NCBI RefSeq assembly: GCF_014805625.2
Contig: NW_023998414.1
Location: 44,171,561-44,235,560, forward strand
Reading direction: 5' to 3'
Origin: Glossina fuscipes
Taxonomy: Eukaryota; Arthropoda; Insecta; Diptera; Glossinidae
DNA: 64,000 bases
The notes under the pieces are model-generated. The model did not search any database and was not told the origin of the DNA. It was given only the letters and a program-made list of their open reading frames with translations. Position numbers and translations under genes: made by a program. Each line of letters begins with the position of its first letter. Within the stretch, counting starts at the first letter, position 1. This document shows positions 48,897 through 59,560 of this stretch, piece after piece.

Positions 48897-49559
48897 ACAA
48901 ATTGCACTGTCGTCAGTTAAAAATTCTTTACGACAAGTTCAGACGTATCTTCGACGCTATGAATCTTGCTAATACAGACAGGCCCAAAATTGTTGATGCC
49001 ACTGATAGCCTACCTAGATTACAGAGCTATTCGAAATCGCTCGACTTCGGGCCGGAGCACCATCAACAACATCAAATTAAGGAATATCATCTCAAAATGC
49101 CGTGATAAACTTAACATGCTGTGTATACCAAGTCACAGTGGTCTATTGGGAAATGAGCAAGCTGATCGAGCGTTGCTTCTATACCTGTAATTATGGACGA
49201 TATCATGAGCAAATTACAAATCATAACCTTCTCGAGAATTCGCCTTGGCCACACAACTGTAATACATCAAAGGATCTTCTTTTCCAATCTGCAATTATGG
49301 AAAAATTCTCATAATGAAGCGCAGCCTTTGAGATTGCCTTAACTTTTGCTTTATAGGAAAAATCGCACTCGGAACAATCAATCCTATGGACATCCCGAAA
49401 TCAGCTACAGAAAGCGATATCAATTCCATATATTACTTTACTAAAATTACTTGGCTCAACATTTGATTTTCTTCTCTATAATACAGCTGATAGCCTATGT
49501 TGTCAGTGCAGAAGAATTTATTTCATTTGTCTAAGAATTATAATAATAATAATAATAAA
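48897..49559 (+). pseudogene. I-clade-like LINE relic: RNase H end, C-terminal region and (TAA)n tail
   Basis: This is a fossil 3' end of a non-LTR retrotransposon. One frame gives ATDSLPRLQSYSKS near 48998 (the T-D-S motif of RNase H). Another gives STINNIKLRNIISKCRDKLN then IPSHSGLLGNEQADRA (about 49125-49175), the closing S-H-x-G-x-x-G-N-E-x-A-D motif of RNase H. SRIRLGHTTVIHQ (49232-49270) is the conserved block after that domain. The relic ends GATAGCCTATGTTGTCAGTG, GTCTAAGAATT and a (TAA)n run to 49559. An RNase H domain plus a (TAA)n tail points to the I/LOA side of the non-LTR tree. Frameshifts and stops make it inactive. Confidence 0.8.
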
Positions 49560-49565
49560 TTTATT
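49560..49565 (-). promoter_or_regulatory. Putative poly(A) signal of the vanin-like gene
   Basis: AATAAA on the minus strand lies 15 bases past the TAA stop codon at 49581-49583. It sits at the edge of the LINE (TAA)n tail. A second AATAAA on the same strand (49517-49522) lies inside the LINE tail. Confidence 0.45.
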
Positions 49566-49580
49566 CATTTTTCTATTTAG

Positions 49581-51347
49581 TTAGATAAAAAATATTTTTT
49601 GGTAAAGCATGATCAAAAAGTAAAATTTACGAAAATAAGAAAGGTGCATCCTTTCCGCTGCATTACCCTCATAGTAGTTGGCATAAATACCAAAAGTCAA
49701 TAAATTATCAGTTTCCGATGTTAGCTGATGGGAGACCTCGTATGAATCCCTGCAAAGGAAAGTTATTTTCAATATAAAAGTTTAAAAATTCCAGAAAAAG
49801 AGAGCACGTACCCTTGGAGCGATTTTGACCAGTTTATTTTACTGGCTGGAACCGGCAGCAAATTGCTTTTCAAACTGTTGGGCATTATTAGAAGGTGTTT
49901 CGATCTCTTGAATAAGCCCTTTATTGAAATGCTTAGAAATACTGCAGAAGAATTCAAATTACCAGGCGTCGATAGTTCACCACAACTGGAAACAGACTCA
50001 GTAACACAAGCGTACAAAGAGCATATTTTTATATTGTTCCACTCTTTTTTCTCATATGTACGCTTGCCATCGAAAACACCTAAACGATAGTAATAATTAG
50101 GCATCGAAGAATTCATTGTCGACGTGCTTATGTTGAATTGACAGCATAGGTTTCCATGGCATAAGGTCTTTCCATCCATATCGGTTTCTTGTTGAAAATT
50201 CAACAAAATCGAATTGAAATTTTCAATCTGAGGATCCTTTAATAAACGCAAGTATTTTGGCAAATTATACGCAGTCATGGTTGACGAAGTCAAGTTAGAT
50301 AGAGAAATATTTAAATTCCTTTTGGGTACTTTTGCTTTATACAGCTTTCTTTCTCCCACGTTCCCCGTAACCATAACTGATACTAAAATTCCATTTTCAC
50401 CCGCATATATACCAGAACCCGTACTGCCATTTACGGGATAACTAGCGCCGGCCGCTAGCAAATTGACATTATTACCCCATGACCAACCCATTTGCAATTG
50501 CGCCGCTGCAAGATATGAGCGTTAGATAATTAAATAAGTAATTAGTCCTTTTTCATTCACCGGTCAAGAAAGGCAGCTCCGAGTAAAATTTGCTTGTAAA
50601 TATTATATCCGTTATACCAAATCGTTCCACCAACTCTTGAGCGGGCGTATAAAACAGAATATCAAAACATATAAAATGTCCAAAACGCACCCCAAAATCC
50701 GTCTCAAATATACCATATTCCTGCTCGTAGCTGGTGTTCTTATTTTCGACATAAACGTGGGTTTTCCGATATCTCGATATCACGCGACCATCGCGATCGA
50801 ACACCACGTTTGTATTAAAAATATTTAAGCCATTGTGAGAACATGGGCGCGGATCATTGGCATTTATCCAACAAATTTCCTTTTCCGTTAAATTAATCAC
50901 TAAATATTTTTTAAATCTCTGCGCTGCACATGATAATTCGACGAGAAAATCAGCATAAATATTGTCTTCCTCGGACAATGAGCAAGGTATAACGTTATCC
51001 TTCTTCGAAGGTACATACGTCAGCTGGAAATCCTTATTTAACGTTCCTTCAGGAAACACTATAATATCAACGTCTTCCGCTTCAACTGATCCTATCATCT
51101 CTTTATAAGCTTGCAGATGGGTGCTTAAAGCATCGGTCGTACCAATTGCTTCCGGGCGAAATTCTGCTACACCTGCTATATAATAAAATTGTTCGGCGAG
51201 ACCATCAGATTGCCTCTACAAGAGTTGCTTATCAAAATAATTGATTAATTGTTGTTTTAAACTTAAACTTACCAATGAAGAGCATCGCTTATTGAAAAGT
51301 AAAACTGAAAAAATCAATTTTAAAATTTGTATAGGTTTTGAATTCAT
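49581..51347 (-). CDS. vanin-like: Vanin/biotinidase-like secreted amidase (4 exons, 530 residues)
   Basis: The exons on the minus strand are 51347-51273, 51215-50561, 50505-49812 and 49749-49581. The three introns are 57, 55 and 62 bp, all GT-AG (donors GTAAGT, GTGAAT and GTACGT; phases 0, 1 and 2). The summed CDS is 1593 bases including TAA. Residues 1-24 form a signal peptide with the core ILKLIFSVLLF. The nitrilase (CN hydrolase) fold follows with E81 (VFPEG), K176 (YRKTH) and C208 (HFICFDILF). These are the Glu-Lys-Cys triad and sit close to the human vanin-1 positions. FLTAAQLQMGWSWGNNVNLL spans the exon 2/3 join, and YYYRLGVFDG and KICSLYACV are vanin-type C-terminal blocks. Several N-x-S/T sequons suggest glycosylation. 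The last 20 or so residues are hydrophobic, possibly a GPI signal as in vanins. Family members release pantothenate from pantetheine, or biotin from biocytin; the substrate here is inferred only. The ATG is the first in frame. No operon-like partner is present. Confidence 0.93.
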
Positions 51348-52419
51348 TTTAAATGCTTCAGACTGTGACCTGGAATGTAACTTGAGCTCTATTAATTAAC
51401 TAATTTACGGCATCGACGCTCATTAAAAATCCAGTTAGCTCTTAACATTTTTTATGTAATATTATTTGATGTTCATTTTTGTAATGCGCTCTTTATTCGT
51501 TTATTCGTGTATACGTGTACGTCTTCTTTTATAAGTTTTTGCTTTTGCTCAAACAATCTTATCGAATTTAATGAGAGATTATAAAAGTTTAATGAAGAGT
51601 AAATATGGTAATATAGGTTAAAAATGACTGCTGATCACAGCTAATTGCAGCATTTTCCGTTCGTCATCACATTAATAATGTAAAGCTGAACGGAAACCTC
51701 TACCAGATCACCCTACATTGAAGAACATTGCAAGGCTGCCTTTGTAACACTTTCTATTTACTTCAAAAAAAAGGGAGGGAAAAAAACCCAACCTTGATAT
51801 TCGAATAAAATTCAACTTTAAACTTTAATTTAAAAACACAGAAAACTCATGCACAAAAAAACTGACCTCCTTTGAGTGCAAAAAATAACAGAGCAAAATT
51901 GTTCATCTTTATGCGCTTTACTACCCTACTCTACTATTCAAGTTGCTTGAACTGTTAATGCGTAAATAGGCAATTATTTATTTGCCTATTAATTGAGTGC
52001 ACACACACACACAGACACGCCAATATCTTATTCTCTCTTGCACGAACATTGAATGCTCGCATAAGCAGGTGAATGCAAGCGTAACTCGGAGAATAACAGA
52101 GATAACACGATCGTATATTAAAATTCATGTTTCGCTTTTAAATTTGAACATTTGGAACAATTTCTTTCTATTTAATCTTAAGTCGTCAGACTAGTTTCAT
52201 AGAACTATATAGCTTCCAAGTTCTATATAATCAGCATTTACGACAAGTAAATGTGTAAATATTCTTTTTTTAGTACCGATTTACTCACCATATTTATTTT
52301 TATATTTTATTTTTTTTTATTTTTTTTCATTTTATTGGAAACCACGTATTTACGAGCTTATCTGTTTATCAATGTCAGTCAAGCGGCAATATCAACGATA
52401 GGAGTTATTTGTGTGTGTG
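51348..52419. other. Region upstream of the vanin-like gene
   Basis: This should hold the promoter of the minus-strand gene. A TATAAAAG reads on the minus strand at 51526-51533, about 180 bases before the ATG, but no initiator was convincing at the expected distance, so it is not called. The rest is AT-rich with a CA tract near 52000 and T runs near 52300. Confidence 0.35.
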
Positions 52420-52429
52420 NNNNNNNNNN
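52420..52429. other. Assembly gap (10 N)
   Basis: Ten N residues lie between a GT dinucleotide run and a CTT run, so the true length of this microsatellite junction is unknown. Any frame read through it is artificial. Confidence 1.
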
Positions 52430-53379
52430 CTTCTTCTTCTTGTTCCCTTTCATCTTCATCTTTTATTTTACTTTTATTTATTTTATTCCTTTTAACTTGC
52501 ATTGCACAATTTTAAATGTTTTGAATGATGTTTTGGAATTTTTTCTGCACATTCAATGATAAGAGCTTTTCTGCATCATTATTCAATGCTTAAAAAATTT
52601 CCATGACATGATTGCAAAACGGTATGAGCAGTCAGCTCAGCCCACCTAAATAGTGAGAGAGAAGCGAAAGAACGGTGAATTGGCAATGGAAGAGAAATGG
52701 TAGCATGATGCAGCGTTTTAAAGGAAAAAATTATATATGTAAATAAAATAGCTAAGAATATGATGAGGACTGGTTGAGCATTAAAATGCAAATTGAATAA
52801 CGAGGGCAAAAGCAATCAAAGAAGTGTACGTAAGCGGAATTGGATGCTTTTTTTGTTGTAGTTGTTTTTTTGTGAACTTTACAATACATCATTGAAATTA
52901 TGTGGCGTACCAAGCAAAATGAAATATATATTTCAAAATAGGTTAGCATGCAAGTGAGTTCTCTTATATTATATTGTCACATTTGGCATGCCACGCCGTA
53001 GAACCGTAGTAAATATACGTCCCGTGCAAGAAAAGACATTTTTGATATTATTTAAATGATATCTTTTAATAGTAGAATTGAACAACTAATTATAGAGAAG
53101 AAGTGAAAATGTTTAAAAAATTTTTGTTTAAGAGCTTATCACATACAAGATAAAATGGTAAATTGGTACAAGTTATATAAAAGAGCTCCTCATAAAATTG
53201 TTCGCATACTTCCACATGTATAAGTATCAGAGCGAACTGAGCAAGTTTTGTAGATTTACCCTAAATGATAGACATCTGCTACCCAGCTCAAGGACCATTA
53301 GTCCTATTTACTTCTCCAAGTTGAATTTACGGTAAAAGATCGTGGTCACGAACTGAAATTCAAGCAGAAGAAAAATTTG
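52430..53379. other. Non-coding stretch
   Basis: A CTT/T-rich tract follows the gap. No domain-bearing frame was seen. Confidence 0.4.
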
Positions 53380-54010
53380 TGTCATTTTGATTGGTAATCT
53401 TTTGCAATTTTTCCGCTAAAGCGATTACGCCATAATTGCACAAAATTCTGTAATTTCTAGATGAAAAGCTGTACCAAGTAATTTTCACGGATCTGTGTAA
53501 ACCTAGAATTCAGCTGTCAGCAAAAGTTTATCAATTTCTGAAGGTTTCGTCGCCTTTCTTATTGATTTTGAGTTGCGCGATTTCATCGCATTAATTGTTG
53601 ACAGTAGAAAATTAAATCAATCTCTTGGTCATGTTGGAGCAGCACTTGAACGATGAACGAAACCTTTTCAATTCTCTCAAACACAAGGCCTTACCTTTTG
53701 TGAAGTCAGTGAGAGCTATGCTGTCTTCTATATACACTCTCTCCTACAATCTTTTCGCAGATTATTATCGTAATTGAACAGCTCTTCATCGTCCGTTATT
53801 AACCTCTAAGGGTATTAGTCTAACTTCGCTCCGTTTCAGCAACGTCCCGCAGATGAAAATTAGATCCATTAAATATTTTCGCTGTTAACTGATATGGCAG
53901 TCAAATACGAGTTCGCTTTCTATTCACTCTTATGCGTAAGCCAGCAGACTATTTTACCAATGTTTATTTTTTTAAATTATCTATGAACGGTCACTGCTCA
54001 AACGCGCTTC
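53380..54010 (-). pseudogene. Mariner transposase fossil
   Basis: Minus-strand pieces align in order with the intact transposase at 34.3 kb. LMDLIFICGTLLKRSEV corresponds to MMDRISICEALAKRNEI. TDDEELFNYDNNLRK (about 53755-53800) corresponds to TGDEKWITYDNHVRK and keeps the first catalytic Asp. VQVLLQHDQEIDLIFYCQQL (near 53620) corresponds to the ELLPYGQTLNSDLYCQQL block. LQKITNQND (near 53395) corresponds to the WQQIIEQNG tail. The portion with the second and third Asp appears to be missing, and stops and frameshifts abound. It is close to the same lineage as the intact copy but much older. Confidence 0.75.
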
Positions 54011-54762
54011 AATACGGAACAATATAGATAACTCTGAAGATGTATCTTAACGCAAATGCCATCAACTTTTTCCTTTTGTTATTGTTTAACTTAAGCAGTA
54101 CATCACCTTACTTTCGTTCGTTCTTTTATTTTCCTTCTTCGCATGACGCGCTAACTGCATGAGAACCAATGAAAAGTAAATTATGTAGATTTATATTACA
54201 AATATTGTTGATGTAAAATGTTTACGGAGATAGATGCGAAGCAAGAACGTACAGCCGCAATATATTCTGTATAAAAACCGCATCACAACGCCAACAATAG
54301 GTTTGATGAGCAGCTACTACACAACAGTCAAATGACAATGTGTTGATAAGCTTCTTCTTCTTTTGTGCAATGATATTTGTATGCTGCACTCACTATTCAT
54401 GTAGTTGTTGCACAATACTTGGCTCGTTATTGTTGGTGTTACTATTTGCTACTTGGTTGTGCTTTATTTGAATACAAATTGAATTTTCCACTTATCTAAA
54501 TCAACAAGAGCAACAGCAAGAGCAAATACAAACAAACAGTCAATCATCATTACTGATGATGAGGACAAGAATTATTTTGCAAACGATAAGATATAATGAT
54601 AAAATATTAGATAAAGATGAATATAACAAGTTTTATTGGATGCTTGTCGTTTATATTTTTTAGAGACATTTTCTCTCTACGGCCAAGCGAAAAAAAAGGC
54701 TTCAAATTTTTATATACTTCACTGCATCACTTACGATAAGGATCTATTAAATTTGTGTGGTA
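54011..54762. other. Non-coding stretch
   Basis: CAA/GAGCAA repeats near 54507-54530 only. No gene is supported. Confidence 0.4.
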
Positions 54763-54960
54763 CTATGCAATACGCGGAACAACTTGAGATAGATTCCCCA
54801 CTTTCATTATAACAATCGACTCAGAATTATTTTCTGTAGCAATTTAAGCATGCCATCTACCTCTCTAAAATCTGTTCACGCACTTTTGTTTTCAAATTAC
54901 AAGCCGCAATTTTCGACATATGTTGATAAAATGCTAAGGTTTGGCACAAGGAAAAGCAAT
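54763..54960 (+). repeat. Family B fragment (5' part)
   Basis: GGAACAACTTGAGATAGATT, CACTTTCATTATAACAATCG, ACTCAGAATTATTTTCTGTA and ACAAGCCGCAATTTTCGACA follow the first 200 bp of family B. The 62-codon frame at 54850-55038 is within or next to it. Confidence 0.5.
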
Positions 54961-55224
54961 TTTAGAAACGGAATAGATCAGACATTTTCTATAACTACGC
55001 CCCATGTAATTCCCTATTTTGAAAAATTTATTATGTAAACAACACTTTCCATTTTTCATCAACAATCGTTTGAAAACAGTATTTTGACAGACTAAATAAA
55101 TGTGGAAATTTTTTTTCGAATAGGAACATTTTTTGCAAACCACTGATATAGAAGTTCTTCCAAGAAAGACACCATAGTACAAAAACACTAAGTACGCTAT
55201 ACCAATCAACAGCTATTCATATAA

Positions 55225-55400
55225 CAACCGTTCAAACCAGAATAGAGCGGGAAGCGACCGAAGAAGTGATTGGATCTTAAATCGTAGGTGAATCTACCCA
55301 AGGGCTTTCGGGTTTTGCATACATCCGCATAAAACTAATATACTCTTGCACTACAAGTGATGTAAAGTATAAAAAGCGGGTTAACATTTGACGAAGGTAA
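55225..55400 (-). repeat. Family B fragment, inverted
   Basis: GTGAATCTACCCAAGGGCTT with TCGGGTTTTGCATACATCCG is the reverse of the family B start. Confidence 0.45.
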
Positions 55401-55539
55401 AAGCTTTGATATTTTATCATAGAAATCGGTGCAGAATACTAAATTGATAGGTAATGCTGAATCAAACACATCTATTTTGCCAAACTCCTTCTCATATAAA
55501 ATTTCTCATAAATCAGCAGGTAAAAAGCCAAATACTCTT

Positions 55540-55850
55540 ACTCGCGACTTATAGATGAGACGGACATACAAATTTAAACCGATTTAGAAAATTATTCTTA
55601 ATCAATCGGTATAAAAGTTGGATCTATCTAAGTTTTTCTGGGTGTCACATACATTTACAAAAAATTAATATACCCAGTATCAAAAGTGGTGTAGGCTATA
55701 AAGGTAAGCCTTTATATGGCAAGAAGATCTAATTTTTGGCACTTGGTGAATAAAGTAAATCAAGAATTGCGTTAAGCGGAGTAATGTAGGGGATTTATTG
55801 ATTGTCCTTGGCCAACTATTGCTCTTAAACGCGTTTCACGAATTATTGTG
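55540..55850. repeat. Composite of family B ends in opposite orientations
   Basis: From 55540 to about 55700 the reversed start is read (GACGGACATACAAATTTAAA, GTTGGATCTATCTAAGTTTT, TCTGGGTGTCACATACATTT). From about 55690 to 55850 the forward 3' end is read, closing with TTATTGATTGTCCTTGGCCA. The two pieces meet head to head. Confidence 0.45.
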
Positions 55851-56545
55851 CAACATGGACTGCCGAAACTGTTCTTTATTTTTATTATCATTTTAATTCC
55901 ATTAGTCTAAACTATGAATAAAAGAAATTTTCAACCTAATGCGAATACAAGTGTCCGCCACTAGTTCAGTTACAGCTTCTTTTAACTATGAGCACAAGTG
56001 TGATCTAGCTTACCTAAAAAGAAGTTCAATCAAGTATGTATATATGGCGAGGTGCAATTTCGAATGCCTTGATATTAGGTCACATATGGACGAAGGGACA
56101 TACATGGCTGATAACCTAGAGTAGGTATAGTTTGTATAGTGTTTGCGTTACTTGAACAGTGAAAAATTTGCATATTCCATCGGCGGTCGTACGGTACCTA
56201 AACAAAATTTGCAAAAATCATTTACGCTCACTCAATACTCGAGTTCTTTCTAGGATAAAAACAGAAACTTTGACCACAACCGAATATAATTTTTTTAATT
56301 GCTGTTTATCTGTCGTCTTCGACTTTAAGTGCAGTTCAAGAATTGGTGGCGTGGAGCCAACCGTAGAACCGTAGATCAATTATTCTCTTTGCCTGATACT
56401 TTAATTTGATGACTTTACGTTTTAAAAATTATGCTTTTCGAAATAAAAAAACCAAATTTATCAACTCAACCAGCTTTGCGAAAAGATAAAAATACTCAGA
56501 ACAACACTGAATAGAGAGAGGTTTACTTGTCTATTTAAATTTAAC
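55851..56545. other. Non-coding stretch with two short unexplained frames
   Basis: Frames of 61 (55939-56124) and 71 (56159-56374) codons follow each other on the plus strand. Neither shows a domain or splice context. They sit in a cluster of family B copies and are probably fortuitous. Confidence 0.35.
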
Positions 56546-57250
56546 GCAAAACAAAGAACATTATAGTTGGGCAAGGTTGAGCATTAAATACCGTACACCA
56601 CATTGTCTTATTTTTGTATGAAATTACTATTAAGGGTCGATTTCCATCACCACATGTTAAAACTTAGACTTTTCTCATTCAATTTTCATGAAAATGCTTA
56701 TTAGATTAGGATTTGAAAAATAGGCCGAGATGGTACAAATTTGATATTTTTTTTTTTGTTAAATTACTATTATGTTTTCATTTTTACCATGAAGCATTGA
56801 AAATTATACCTTTTTGTCGTATGAAGTTTAATTTTCGTTACGTGAGATGGGGGTTCAAAAATTGCCCCAGCCCATCCAAAGCTTTTATACCAATTTAGAA
56901 TTCCGAAATAATGCTACTTAGCCACTTTTTCCAGGAAACTTTTCAGAAAAGGGTGTTATATGGGATGAGAGACTTTTCAAAATAGGGTGTTATATGAGGA
57001 ATGATCGGGAAAGTGAATCGACCCAAACCATTTTCAATAGCGTTCGTTCTCTGGTCGAAACACGTCACTGTACCAAATTTCATCAAAATATCTCAAGATT
57101 TGCGACCTGTAGCTTGAACAGAAATTTAGTTGAACAGACATAAGAAGGACAGACGGAGAGAGAGGCTTAGATCAATTCAGATTATGATTCGGAATCGATC
57201 GTTATAATAAAATGTGAGTCTATCTCAAGCCTTTCTGGGTGTAGGCAACT
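56546..57250 (-). repeat. Dispersed repeat family B, near-full inverted copy
   Basis: The reverse complement runs from CACCCAGAAAGGCTTGAGAT through AGCTACAGGTCGCAAATCTT, GAAATTTGGTACAGTGACGT and GAACGAACGCTATTGAAAAT to CCTTGCCCAACTATAATG. It is collinear with 22312-23040. The 61-codon frame at 56713-56898 is within it. Confidence 0.75.
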
Positions 57251-58374
57251 TAAAAACATTAAATTTAATTCATTTAAAGACAAAAGTTCCTAAAAACCTA
57301 GAATATATTATTTAGAAATATCCTCAAAAAATTCTTCAAGAAAATAGTAAAATTTCACAAAAATTTCACAAATATATTTCATGAGAATTAAAAAAAGAAA
57401 AAACACTTTTTTTTTGTATGTTAAAGCAATCTGCACACATACCTTATTTATTATAAAACAAATGCGCATACATGAATGTATATCAAAAAAATATATATAT
57501 GTGCAAGCATAAATAATACATTTTACTAACATGAAAAGCATTAATCAACAACTTTCACCGACAGATATGAACACACAGATGAAAGTAATTTTTCATTGTT
57601 AAGCCCTTATGGTAAAATGTCGAGAAAGCGTTTCGAACGCATATTATTAACGAACATTTTTTTTTTCTTAAGTGTCTGTCTTTAAAAGACGGCTTAAGTT
57701 TCTTTCTCGATTTTCATGATTTAAACTATACCTAGGCATATCCCTTCTACCTAGTAGATCTAATCATTAAATTGTTATTCCCTTTTTGTCTTTCCTTTTT
57801 ATTGTGTTCCATCTTCGCTTAGAATGGCATTGATTATATCAGCCGGCTATTATTAAAGGTTTCATGTTTAAGTCTCTTTCATTCAAAAGCATAACATAAG
57901 TGTGTATCGTCCTCTTTTCAGGCCTTATTGAGGCAGATATGACACTTTAATGAGAATATAACGTTTCTTTTTAAATGTTGACTCTTATATGATATTGTAG
58001 TTACATGGCCCCCCTGTTGTTTGACCAAAATTTTCATCTAAATATTTACAATAAGAATGTTTTGCAGTTAATTTTTGTGCATTTGATATCAACTCATTCT
58101 CTGATTTATAAAAGCTTTTAAAGTTTTTTTGACTTAAAGAACTCCTTTTTTTGTCGAATTTAAGAGGTAACAGCGCACCAGACATATTTTTGGGAAAAAA
58201 AATTTATATTTTCCATGTTAGGCTAATAGATGCCTTGGACCTTTCAGAATCCTTAAAAAAGTGTCATTACCTGAAAGAAATTTTTGTTAGAAATTTTTTC
58301 AAGCACCTCGAAAAGACTTACTGCGTAAAACGAGTTTTCGCCCTTATAAGTTATTATTATTATACCCTACACCC
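57251..58374. other. Non-coding stretch
   Basis: No gene is supported. Short AT runs near 57487-57500. Overlapping frames on opposite strands at 57985-58402 lack domains. Confidence 0.4.
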
Positions 58375-58635
58375 TCGTGGTACTACTACTCTTGGTATGT
58401 AATACGCAGGAGGACTTAAGATAGATCGACTTTTTATTATCGCGATCGATTCAGAATCATAATCTGAAACTAATCTAAGCCTATTTGCCCGTCTGTCCAT
58501 GTAAATATCTGTTCAAGCTACAGGTCGCAATTCTTTAGATGTGTTGCTGAAGTTTAGAGCAGTAACGTTTTGCAGAAAAGTCGAAATTCTAATATATGGT
58601 GATGAAAATTGACCCTTAATAGTAACTTCGAGCTA
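58375..58635 (+). repeat. Family B fragment
   Basis: AGGAGGACTTAAGATAGATC, GATCGATTCAGAATCATAAT, GCCCGTCTGTCCATGTAAAT and AGCTACAGGTCGCAATTC, then a jump to GGTGATGAAAATTGACCCTT, a block found near the other end of the 56.5 kb copy. The middle is deleted. Confidence 0.65.
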
Positions 58636-58839
58636 ATTGTAGAGACAAAAGACAGAGAACAATATAATGGCAATTAAGAAAGTAATTAAATTCTATTTAT
58701 TACAGCGTTTGCATACATTTATAATCCATTTTTTATTCCAAAAGCTTAAATTGATTTAGAACATTGAGCCCTATTATGAAAAGTATGGAACAAGAAGAGT
58801 AAACTATAGCAATAGCAACAGGGAGGAATAGTCAGGCCT
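58636..58839. other. Non-coding spacer
   Basis: Nothing recognised between the family B fragment and the reverse transcriptase relic. Confidence 0.4.
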
Positions 58840-59560
58840 TTTTATTTAGTATTACCTTCTTTACCCTTACAAATGATGACGACATTATCTCATACAGATT
58901 GAAGAAAACATTAAAAGCTCGGCACAAAATTTGAAATGGGTGGTCAACCTCATATTTGGTACGAGTTTAAAGCAGCTTTATAAGCCAATAATTACGGATT
59001 ACTTTTGCCGGGATATGAATATTTAACTCATTCAGTAAAAATGGCGAATAACACCCAACAGATAATAATCTTACTACAAACGAGATATTTAACAAAGCAC
59101 ACCTACTTTCCAAGATTGGCAGATGTATAAGCTCAAGGTAGATATGGAACGGCTGAATTCCATCTCAAGTCATGTAAAGCCAATTTTAAAAAAACTTTTG
59201 GCACCGTCTCGATTTAATCCACATAATGCCTGGATTTCGGGGACCACACCACAATTCAATTCTCCAAATCCAGTAAACAATCTGTTGTTAATATAAGGGT
59301 CTTTAAATTCAAAGGGCCTCTCTTAATGCTTTCGCTTTGTTAACACTGATATGGATTTGCAAATTAAGATTCAATTTAAGATCCTGTGCAACACCCAGAT
59401 CTGTGAAGCTCGAAACCGTATGGGTACCAATAACATACTCAACAGCCACCGGCGCCCCTCTACAAACCGTAATTTGTTTACATATCTTAAAGTTAAGTGC
59501 CATATTGTTATATTGACACCAGTTGTAGAATAATGTCTCACCAATTGGTTTCTAACTTTT
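58840..59560 (-). pseudogene. Jockey-like LINE reverse transcriptase C-terminal relic
   Basis: On the minus strand one frame reads VSSFTDLGVAQDLKLNLNLQ then IHISVNKAKALREAL (59309-59503). This matches the I/V-x-D-L-G-V-x-x-D-x-K-L block after the reverse transcriptase core in non-LTR elements. EFKDPYINNRL follows in another frame, then KSFFKIGF and LALHDLRWNSAVPYLP (the family's F-L-x-x-A-L-R-x-L-x-W block), LLNISFVVRLLSVG, LNIHIPAKVIRNYWLIKLL and YEVDHPFQILCRAFN near the end. That closing block replaces the N-E-P-x-x-R-x-C-R-x-F-N ending typical of Jockey-type ORF2. Several frameshifts and stops are present. No RNase H was seen, so it is a different clade from the relic at 49 kb. Confidence 0.75.

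Noticed and set aside
49863..50090. Plus-strand frame of 75 codons
   Set aside because: Antisense shadow of vanin-like exon 3.
52251..52559. 102-codon frame on plus
   Set aside because: It reads through the 10 N gap and poly-T, so it is artificial.
55939..56374. Two consecutive plus frames of 61 and 71 codons as one spliced gene
   Set aside because: No donor and acceptor pair joins them in frame and no domain is recognised.
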